Origin: Allolobophora icterica
Taxonomy: Eukaryota > Annelida > Clitellata > Crassiclitellata > Lumbricidae
NCBI GenBank assembly: GCA_963556255.1
Contig: OY744606.1
Span: 74,950,118 to 75,014,117 of the forward strand
Direction of reading: 5' to 3'
DNA: 64,000 nt
The notes beneath the pieces are model-generated. The model saw nothing but the letters and a program-made list of their open reading frames with translations. It did no database searches and was not told where the DNA came from. This document shows positions 13,201-24,504 of the stretch, piece after piece. The translations under genes were made by a program, and so were the position numbers. Each line of letters starts with the position of its first letter. Position 1 is the first letter of the stretch.

Positions 13201-16200
13201 TTTCGTTTGGAGTATTTTGAGACTCTCCTCTTTCTCGGTCAGCTGATGTTTCAGTTTCTCGTTTCCACTGTTCATTTCCATCAACCTGTTCGAGAAAAAT
13301 CATTAGAGTTTAAACTCAGTACTTCATTAAATTCAAGCAAAAAGAAGTTTATAGCACCGCTTAGCAAGGCATGCATGCATACAAGAAACAATGCTAGATT
13401 GCGTTGAAAGGACTTGACAATGCCATAGAAGATTATCATTTCTAACTATCTGAAAACTTCTAGAGGAAATTTTTAGATTGGGCTAAGAGGACTTGAAAAT
13501 ACCGTAAATATTAGGGGCATCATATACATAAAAGGCGCTGTATAAGTTTTCGGACACTAACATACACAAACACTTATATATATAATATATATATAATTAT
13601 ATGCATATAATTTTATATTATATTATATAAATATATATATCAGAACCTCTGAAGAACCACCAGCAACGCATCAGACATAAATCATTGGTCACTATAAAGT
13701 GAAGCCAATTGACAAACTGCCATCTGGAATAACTGCAGTCAAATCTAGCAGAGCCAACGATGACAACATAGAAACAAGTTAGAGAACAAATCGGAGCTCG
13801 AAAAGACGTGATTCAAGTTACCCCGTATCACCCTAAATGAAACAGAGAATCGGATCATTGCTTACCTGGCATTGAGTTCACCTGATTTCACATCCAGCTG
13901 AGACTTAAGCTCCACCTGTTCCCTGTCCTTTTCCATCAGCTGCTTCTCCAAAGCGGATCGAGCCGATCTTTCTCTATCGACTGCCAGCTAAACAGAAGTA
14001 ATAAGACTTAAAGAGTCTGATCTGATCTAAGGACAGCTTCAGTAGCTTATTATTTAACTAAATTTAATCACAATAACCCTTAAATGATGTGAAAGTATCC
14101 TATTAATTTAGCGGTCAATGTTGGACCTGGAACTGTCTTAACCAATTCAATGAACTGCAGTGTAAGTTCCATGCATGATGGAACCCAGCAACATCCATAG
14201 GATCCGCACTGTAGCCTATATGGAATGGATTAGAATTGATCAGATTATATGAGTTGCAACAAAATATTAGTTCAGATCATAAAATATCTTATGTAACAAA
14301 CTCAGATGAGAACAGATAATATGAAAATGCGACAAAGTCACACAAGATCACATTGGATTACATACTTAAATTACGTGCAAAGAATGCAATATGCTTGAAA
14401 TACGTTGAGACGAAAGGGTCTTTCTTTTTCTCTAGGTGTCTCTAAGTGCTGAATTTGCAAGAGTTCAACCAAACTTGTTGTGCGGAAAGGTCAGCAATGC
14501 ATCTAGATATTGTTACAGTTCCTCCAAATCTGAATTAATTTCGGGATACTTATTCTTACAGAAATTTCTCAAGCTTTCTGAGGAAATAAAACAGACCAGG
14601 CTCTGTGTTTCCATCTGGTGAACGTTTGCATCAAAACTGAAACATGACGACTGAACGTTTCTACCGAAACGACTGATATCTGAGCGCATCTGGAAAACGT
14701 CGTGATCCAAATCCGACTTCATTGTCGCGAATTGTCGACGAAACGCAACTACCGCCTTCCATAAGGACAGCAGTCGATGGCTGTTCATGTCAAAGTATTC
14801 GTTAAAGGACTGAAACACATCAAATCATTTTAGGTATAGGCCCTATTCTTCACAATTCACTAGGACAATTTTGGCAGCTAATCAATAGGTCCACCAGCGA
14901 AAATCTGTTTATTCGAAAAATACCATATCGCTTTCGTAAAATTCTTCAAACCTGGGATAGTTTTAACTTTTACGTAAGATATTTTAATTAGCTATGATAA
15001 GTTTAGCACCTTATGAATACCAGCGAAAATCTGTTCCTTTGAAAAACACTAATCATTTCGTAAATTCCTCAGAACTAGGCTGACTGGTATAATTTTAGCA
15101 TCTTATAACTCCGACACTGCTCGTACTCAGGCAGTGCCAGTCCCAAGCCTGGATAAAGCAGGAGGGCGACGCTAATCATCTTTGTTATGACAAAGCGTCG
15201 TTAAACAGCAACAACAATTACTATTAGCATCTTATCAGTACCAACGAAAATCTGTTCATCACACTGAAGAGTACAAGATTTAAAATACATTGCTTTCTAG
15301 TGCAATGGTGTGTGAATCTGTCAAAAAATTTAAAACATAGACAAAATGGTAAAAACTAATTTCCTCTTTCAAAGACACCTCAAAGCATTCTCTTTCAAAG
15401 AGCTTCACCTGGCGACTGATTAACCGCGCCTCACATTCTCTTCTCTGGTTGAATTTGTAGGTCTACGCGTTAAAAATTTCCTAAGTCTAATATAAATAAT
15501 GAAAGAACAGATTCAGCAGTCACAGAATAGGAAAAGTTTTGCAACGTATTCAACCTGTTCTTCTTTTTTCCATTCTTCCTCCTTGCTCCTGAGTTCCTCA
15601 ACAAGAGCTGACAGATGACTCAAATCCCTTGTGAGTCCTTCGTTAGCGGATGTTGCCTGCTCCAACTGTTCGTGCAGGAGAGTGTTGACATGAGTCAAGC
15701 TGGTAGAACTGACAACAAACCAACAAACACTGCCTATGACTCGAGCCGGTCATTGTCAGTAAAATGTGCGATATATAGAGAAGCAGTTAAGTCAGTCAGC
15801 AACAGTACTGGTTGGCGATAAAGTTAAGCCAGTAGCTAAGTTGTACGTTGAGCATTGTGTCTAATATCATTCAGGTCAAAACTTAAGATTCGCCTTCTTC
15901 AGCTTGTTTACCGTCTGTAGCTTGACTTAATTTTGTTTGTCTGAATAATTGGCCGTCGACCTTTTTCTCACCGGAGTGCTGTTTGGCAGCTGGTTTACTA
16001 AAGAATATATTACTTACTTATTATCCTCATGCAGTGAAAATACATAAAATTTAATCAAGAGTTCAGTCAATTATTTACACCCCGCAGTTTCTATGTACTA
16101 TAGTACAGTGGGTATCGAATCAATTTACTGACTACAGTAGTGCCAATAAATTCACTTATAACTGAGTTCGATATAGTAATTATATCGGAGATGTTGAAAC

Positions 16201-19200
16201 GTCTTTCTGTTCTACGAGGATTTTAACTGAGACCTTTAGGTTGACAGTCCTGTATTCTATCCACTAGATTATCTCCTACCGTTGTCTTTCCACTTCCAGC
16301 TGCTCCTCCAGTTCATCCGTCACGGATCGCTGGTCGCTCGTGCTGCCCAGTGTCCGATACGCTTCAGGTTGCTGCAATCACAATACCTGCGTTATCGTTC
16401 ATACCTTTTGACTTCCCTGAGCTTGTGAGTCAGAATCTTAACATTTATGCAGAGCCTTAAGTTGCCTACCACAAAATGCTCATAACTAAGATGGGTTATG
16501 TGCTGAGGGAATAGGTGAATGATTAAAACAGTGGTCATCAGAAAGTTTCTTGTGACTTGAAAGCTTGATGCTGGCTCCAAATCATTGAGGACAACCAAAA
16601 TGTCCTGTAAAATATCTTCTGTTTTTGTGGGTTGAGAGTTGAAACACTGAATGTGGTAATGAAAATCCTGAGGACTTCACAGATCCTCAGAAGTGTCTAG
16701 GACATGAAAGTAGATTTCAGTCCTCAAGAATCTTCTTCGTCAAGTTCTCTGCCCTTGGATTTAGATCTTTCCGTTACAGTGCAACATCTCAAACTTCATA
16801 ACAAGTAAATCCAGCAACTTGAAAGCTTTCTTTGTAGACACAAAGCTTTTTAGGAAAACAAGAATTTCACACAACACACGAGGAATTGAATCTCGAGTTG
16901 AAAGACCAAAGCAACCTTACTGTGTCAGCCACTCCAAAAAGACTGCCATAAGTTTTGTGAATTTACTTGAATGACTAAGTAGGAGGTTAAGGGCATAGCT
17001 TTGTCCCACAAAGTGGTGATGATCAATTCTCTCCGCTCTCCTCTGCCCCTGTGTACGAGGTAGTATGCTTCGTCCGCCACTTTAAGATCACTCGCAGATA
17101 ACGAAGTTCGTGTTTACATTCTGCTTCACAACTACTAATATGTCGACGACGTTGAGACCACGACATAGCTTAACAGCAACGCCGAAAAGTGGTGCCGACT
17201 GTCACCACCACTTTTAAAGTGGCGGGTGACCGGACAAAGTTGTGATTATGAGTTTGAGTGGCGCTAAATAAATGTTCAGTTACAATTACAATTACAATTA
17301 CAATGATTTAAAGCTTGAAGCAACAAGAGACTAACGGATCGAACGGGGTAGTCACGGCTCATCTCAAGCGTTGAAAACACTTCCTCCAGTTCGGTGCATC
17401 GTCGCTTGTACCGAAGAACCTGTAAGACAAAAGTTTCTCTTCATCATTCTTAGCCAATCACAAACCAGTAATTTTCATTTATGATAACTTTATATGGAAC
17501 ACTGTACAACTCTACAACACCTAATTCCACTTCTTTCCACTAACACTGCATCCAAATGAGTGCTTCAGTTGTCGGGGGTTTGAGGTGTTCAATCCTTAGC
17601 TTTTTTCTAACCACCTCAGCTAAATAACTGAGAGGATGTTGAGGGTGAGGTATATATTGACCCCATGTTCTTTCATGGCATCAATGGTCCGTCTCTAACA
17701 GTATAGGCTGTAGAAAAATATGTGTTTAGTTGTGTGATCATTTTAATAGGGGGCCTACCCGTTTGTTGTATAAATGATTTAAAGGGAAACTAAAATATCT
17801 CGTGAGTCGTCGGTTGCTTCGATTGCAATTTGCAACATATTAGCAACATTAGATTTTGACCAGCGTTCGTGTACTTTGGTAATCTGTAAAATCCCGACCC
17901 CCCCCCAGCTCTTTCTTCGATAACTAAAACACTGATCCCAATGAAATGTGTAAATTACCCATACAATACAATACATTGTGTGCGTGTGCGTGTCTGAGTG
18001 TGTTTGTGTTCGTGTAGGTGCCTCTGTGAGTGTTTAAAGATCTTGATGTGATATATATATATATGTATATATAATACAATACATATATATGTATATATAT
18101 ACATAATTTATATCGAGTGCAAAGCCAACCTTACAAAACTGCATCGATGGCAACTAAGAGATTTACGCTAACATACCGTATCAAGAGTCTTAAGTGGTTC
18201 AATAGAATGCAGTCTGTGTTAATGCTTAATAGTGCATATGCTTAATAGCTCATCCGTCCCATAGCTTCTTCTCAAAAGCGGTGATAGTGTCCACTTAAGA
18301 CAGTAGGTCTGCTATAACCTCAAAAATTCCACCAATCTTATTGCATTTTTAGAATTGCATCATTGTTAATATTAGAATAATTTTATTATTAGAATAACTT
18401 AATTTAACTAATTATTGTCTTGCACTATTATAGGCCTAATTGTATCTTTCACTATAATTTTACTAATTTCATAATTATAGGCTCTAATTATGCGAAAGAG
18501 GATAAGCCTAACACAATTTATTACCGACGTTAAACTCACCCTGACGGTGTTGATATTGACTTTTCAACGCTAAGAAATCAGTCGAAGAAATTGCACACCT
18601 TTTCTTGAAGCTTCTGAACGAGAAGATACTGTTTCTGCTGCCCATCCTCGTAAGCTCTTATCTTTCGCCTGTAGTTGGCGTTCTGCTCCTCGATCTTCGC
18701 CCTGAGCTCCGCATTCTGGTTGAGGACACTCATGACCTGGCTTCCTGTGCTTCCGCGTCCGAATTCGTCCGTTGAATCCTCTGATTCCCTCCAAACATCC
18801 TGCCGAACAATACGGCTGATCACTCGGAATGAGATACATTATGCAGTTAATATGTATGTTGATGTGATAGGATAGTTAGAAGGAAGATCGATATCCTGGA
18901 TCCAATTAGGCGCGTTAAGGACTATCTAGGGCAGTGGTCTCCAATCATTTTCAGATGCAAGGCTCTTTTGGATTGGTAAACAATTACACAGAGAAAATCG
19001 TTCGCAAAGCGATCAGCTTTATCTTATTCGGCCAATTTCAGACAAAAGGCCACACGATGGCACAGAAGAAAAGTAAGTGTTCGTTAAAAGTTTGTCGTGA
19101 AAGCCTTTTAGAGAGGTAACAGGCAAGCAAAGGAGCAAACCAGGCTAGAAACACACTAGAAACGTTTACAAGGAGGAGGCTTTCAGAAAGAGCGAAACCA

Positions 19201-22200
19201 TCGAAGATGTTTTCACGGAAGATAGTGGAAATCGGGTCTGAGGAAACGCTTGGACAGATGAGATCAGACGAGGAGAACGATAGATCTATCAGTCTTATGA
19301 GAGGTCGAAATTCTGAGAAGGTAGTCTACGTGACAAGCCCGCTATTGATAGTCGTATAGTATAGCTGTATATAGGCCTACATCTGTAAATAAATCTCTGG
19401 TAACAATAAAATTAGAAAGGAAGGAACGTGATCGTAAATCGCTTGTGGGACTGAAAACGCCTTTTCTTTTCTGTTTTGTAGGAGGAACCCAGGAAGGATT
19501 TGCTGTTAAGCATTCCAGGTTTACAATCACATGTTGATATCATTTGAACCACTTAAAACCCTTATTATGGTACGTTGTGTTCCGCTGTTATGTTATTTTA
19601 TGTTATGCTATATAGGCTAATTTTCAGCCATTCGAGAGTCGGATGCCAACGAAGAATGGCCAAGCGAGAACAACGTAGGCTACAATAATTTTTAGTGTCC
19701 TGGTGGATCCTTTTTGCCTCGAATAAATATATAAGTTCTGCAATTATTGCATTTTCATAATTACATCATTGTTAAAATTAGAATAATTTTATAATTATAA
19801 CAATTTAATTTCACTAGTAATCTTTCACTATAATTGTATCTTTCACTATTGTTGTATCTTTCACTATAATTTTACTAATTTCGTAACTATAATTATATGT
19901 GTTAGACAGTTAGAGGATTTCTTGAACTTGGGCAGACATTACAAGCCTGTACAGATAAAGATGGAACGTGTCTTCGCTTTGTCCTCAGTGAGTCTTAACC
20001 AACGAGATCCATGTAACCGAAGTGTTAGCCTACCAACGGCATCTGACCAAGTCCATTTTTCAAGTAGTCTAGTAGGCTATGTGGTCCTTTAGAGCCATTT
20101 GCTGGAGTCGGTGTGAGTATAAGTAATAAATAATTGGGGTCCTTCTAAAATCGCTGAGGTCTTCAGCGCCTACCAAGTGACGGCGATATCTGAAGTGATC
20201 GTAACTACCTCGCGACAAGACTTCTGTCGATTAGCAAAAGGTAATTTACGGCCCCGTCTGTTTCCTCTTCACCATAGTGAGAGTGTAAAAATTGCACACT
20301 ACACATTGAAGTTGATAGGCCTACTTCATTCTGTTCAAATTTCAAAGCGTTCCCAGAAAGTGGTCGCCAGAGATAACATTTTAAAAACTGTTTTCATTGC
20401 TAATTACTTTAATTTGTTATTGTAGTTGTAATCACAAAGCCTCTTCGAGAAAGGCTATTCAGATATGATCAGCAGAATGGTTTGCAAGTGCTTGCGAATA
20501 AGAGAATCAAGAAAGTAGTTTCTCCAAACTAATGCTAACGGTCAAAATCAAATAGGTTAGCATTCACATTGCGAAACGGAACTATGCTTGACTTCTACAA
20601 TCTACGCGGTGGTGGTGACGGTGGTGGTAGTGATTGTGGTGGTGGTAGTGGCGGTGGTTGTGGTGGTGGTAGAGGTGGTTGTGGTGGTGGTAGTGGTAGT
20701 GGTGGTGGTAGAGGTGGTTGTGGTGGTGGTAGAGGTGGTTGTGGTGGTGGCAGTAGTGGTGGTTGTGGTGGTGGTAGTGGTAGTAATTGTGGTGGTGGTA
20801 GTGGTGGTGGTTGTGGTGGTGGTAGTGGTGGTGGTTGTGGTGGTAGTGGTAGAGGTGGTTGTGGTGGTGGTGGTGGTAGTGGTGGTTGTGGTTGTGGTGG
20901 TGGTTGTGATGGTGTGGTGGATTTGGTGGTATTGGTGATGGTGGTGTTATTGGTTGTAGTGGTGATGTGATGGCAATGGTAATAGATGTGGCCGTGGTGG
21001 TTGTGTTGTTGTTGGTGGTAGTGGTGGTGATGGTGGTGGTGGTGGTGGGAGGTAGTGGTAGCCATGCGCGTCCGGAGGGGCAAGGGGCATTTGCTCCCTG
21101 GATTTTGCAAATATTTTACAAAATAAAATCTTTTGACCATTATGAATATTACAACAGTCCCATCACGATTTTCAATGGAAAAAATTATTTAGGTAAGTCC
21201 TTGACCATTAGGGTGGAGTGAGAAAGAAAATTCTTTCCTTTTTATAAGCTAGACTATTAAAAATGTGCCAAATGTCCATAGTAACAATCCTGCCAAATGA
21301 TATTATTTTCTGACAACTGCTTGATCGCCCTTCGCCCAATTGAAATAATTGGCATTGTAACCATTTAAGTGGGCGTTTAAATGAAGCATTTCGACGATGC
21401 CAAATGTAGGTTTGATTTACATATGTGATACAGTTTAGCAGAACCATCCAATAGCATAATAAAAGTATTATTTAGAAAGTAAAACGATTGCGCTACAAGA
21501 AAGATTTCGGATGGCGTATGAAAACTAGGTCATTCATGGCGGTTTTTGGCTGTGAAATCAAGACGTTTTCGCTTTATTTCAATGCAACTCTTACACCGCT
21601 TACTCTTAAAAGTAATTTTTTTCATACTAAATATTTGAATTTAACATATATATTATATAATTATAGAATATAGATATCGAGTATAGACATTAGACAATAT
21701 TTAAAGTTTCTCTTACGTCATGGCAATCTCAAACGAATGAAGAAGCATAAGGCTGGTGAGAAAAAAAGTCAAGCCAATTCTGCCGAAGACGACACGGACT
21801 CGTCGGACACTGACAGTGACAGTGCCACTGTCGATGAAATTGAGTACATTCCAGAATCAGTTAAAACTAAGCCAAAGCAGAATCGCCAATGTCAAAGAAT
21901 GACAATGTCGCTACCTTCACTCGCTAAAGCTTGCGATCGGACCGGAGTCTCGGATAGATCGGCAGCTGTATTAGCAACATCAGTTCTGCACGATCTTGGT
22001 CTCGTGTCGCCGATCGACCGATCTAAAGTAATCGATCGAAGCAAGATCCGCCGAGAACGCAGCAAAACTCGTAAGGAACTTCAGCAGAATGATTATCAGT
22101 TCGACCACACTCACACTGGCATGGAGGGAGTATTCTTTGATGGCCGCAAGGATCAAACTTTGACACAAGTTCTCGGCGACGACAACAAGTACCACAAAAA

Positions 22201-24272
22201 ACCCTCACGGAAGAACACATAAGCATCATCGCAGAGCCGGGTTCTTCATACTTCAGCCACACGACTGCGCCATCAGGCTCCAGGCTCCAGCAAAGACATA
22301 GCTGAGTCATTAGTCGCTAGTTTGAAAGAGCGGAATGCGAAGACAGAGAACATTAAAGTTGTAGGGTGTGACGGCACAAATGTGAACACGGGACACATAG
22401 CGGGCGTTATTCGGCGACTGGAAGAAACCTTCCAGCATCCTCTGCAGTGGCTGGTATGTCTGCTCCATGCCAATGAGCTGCCCCTGCGCCATCTATTTCA
22501 GGCACTCGACGGCGAGACTACAGGCCCGCGCGGATTCTCTGGACCTATCGGAAAGAGGCTACTGACGTGTAGCGAACAGCCTGTCTCTTCATTTGCACCA
22601 GTACAACTGACCGAGCAACTGTCCAGTGTCGACCCGAAGGAGTTGAGCACAGATCAGCGCTATCTATTGGAAATGTGCAATAGTATCAGCAAAGGTGAAT
22701 GTAGCATCGATCTGGCAATGCGAAACCCTGGTTGCCTGAATCACTCACGATGGCTAACGACAGCCAATAGAATCCTCCGATTATATGTCAGCGACAGAAT
22801 CTGAAAACGGTGGTGACGTTCATCATTCGCGTACATGTATATGCTCCAACGTGGTTCGCCATAAAAGCCCAGTCGTCATGCAAAGATGGAGCTAGGCACC
22901 TTCACCAGATCCTCGTCAAGTCACGATACCTCAGCTCTAAGCACAAGAAGATCGTCGACCCCGTCATTCATCGCAACGCATACTTCGCTCACCCGGAGAA
23001 TCTCCTCTTAGCCATGATGACGGACCATCGACCACACATACGTGAGCTGGGCCTGCGACGAGTGATGAAGGCCAGAGCTGAAGCAGATCCCAATGGACAA
23101 ATACGGAGGTTCAAGGTTCCCGCAAAACTCAACTTCAACGCTGTGGAATACTTCGACATGATCGACTGGGCAGTCTGCCCTCTCTCGGAGCCCCCCGTAA
23201 TCAAGGCAATGACAGACACTGAGCTAAGGGATCTCATCACGACGGAGGTGACTCCAACAGTCACCTTCCCAAAATTCCCCAGCTACACGCAAGCTGTCGA
23301 AAGACACGTGAAGCTGGTGACCGAGGCGGCGATAGCTGTTTGTGGACAGAAATCGCGAGATGGCTTCATCCGTGCACGCGTCGCTTCTCGACAGCTAATG
23401 CCCACGTTCGAGTCAAAACGTGACTTCTCTCACTTCACCTTGTAACTGTTTGTGACTTTGAAATCAAAGATACTGTAATAATCAAGGCATCTGATTGCAT
23501 TAAGATGACTATTGACTAGTTGACTACCTTACCTAGACTGTGGAGCAGTGTGGACTCTAGTGTAGACTAGAGTGTAGAGTAGACTGTAGAGTGTAGACTA
23601 GAGTGTAGAGTGTAGACACTAATCTACCTATATCGTTCTGATGTCGCTTAGTATTGCAAAATAAAAAGTTGCGAAGGGCGATCAAAACATTAATCAAAAT
23701 TTTTGTAAGTTTTACACAGTGTTCTATTGATCTATTGGCACCTTTTGACATATGTAGCTAATTGAAATTCAGAAACAAATTTTTTTTTCCCATTTTCACT
23801 CCACCCTATTGACCATTATTTAATTTTGAAGTTGTCACGTGTTCTGTGTTCATTCATATGCAAAACATCACTTTGCTCCCAATACAAAAATTTAGCCCCC
23901 CTCAAAAAAATTCCTGCGGACGCCCATGGTGGTAGCGGAAACGCCATCTATGAAGTCTTCTGCTGCTACTGTTCTCGTTTCTGTTGATGCAGCCTTCGTG
24001 TTCATGCTAATACATTGTAGTTTTTAGAATAAAATAGGGTCTACAATAAAACCATAGCTAGACTGTATACACTGTATATACATGTACATGTTGCGTGTGT
24101 GGTGTAGGCTAGGTTATATATTGTCTATACATATGTGTTATAAAATATACTAGTAGGCCTACTATACTCGTGAGTAATTTATATGCATACGGTTTCGGGC
24201 TCCGCTATTGCCATATGCTGTATATATAATTATATATCTATACATATACATGCATATATATATAATATTTTA

Positions 24273-24338
<66 letters not shown>

Positions 24339-24464
24339 TATGCTGACTGTAGATTCCAGACAAAAGTAGGATCAATAATGTTTCCATGACACTCATTCAA
24401 AAGCAACGTCCCAAGTCTGGGCTATTGTCATAGGCCTACATTTAGAAAAACCTTTGTATAGGAA

Positions 24465-24504
<40 letters not shown>

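Larger units (their letters stand above)
21209..23808 (+). mobile_element. hAT-like DNA transposon, 2.6 kb, with intact ends
   Basis: Terminal inverted repeats are TAGGGTGGAGTG at the left and CACTCCACCCTA at the right. Identical 8-bp duplications TTGACCAT flank it at 21201-21208 and 23809-23816. An 8-bp duplication with TIRs beginning YARNG is typical of the hAT superfamily. It carries a transposase-like coding region (21737-23445, broken) and a GTAGACTAGAGT minisatellite near its right end. Confidence 0.88.
21063..23928. mobile_element. hAT-type MITE (CATGGGCGTCCG family) split by a younger insertion
   Basis: The left end is CATGCGCGTCCGG and the right end is CGGACGCCCATG. The 8 bp on either side are identical (GTGGTAGC at 21055-21062 and 23929-23936), an intact target-site duplication. 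Without the nested element at 21209-23808 and one copy of its duplication, the MITE is about 258 bp. That is close to the 252 bp of the sister copy at 26018-26269. It sits inside the (GGT)n array. Confidence 0.85.

Noticed and set aside
20569..21140. Gly-rich, poly-Val and Pro-rich open frames on both strands
   Set aside because: Produced by the (GGT)n array. No start context, splice site or domain.
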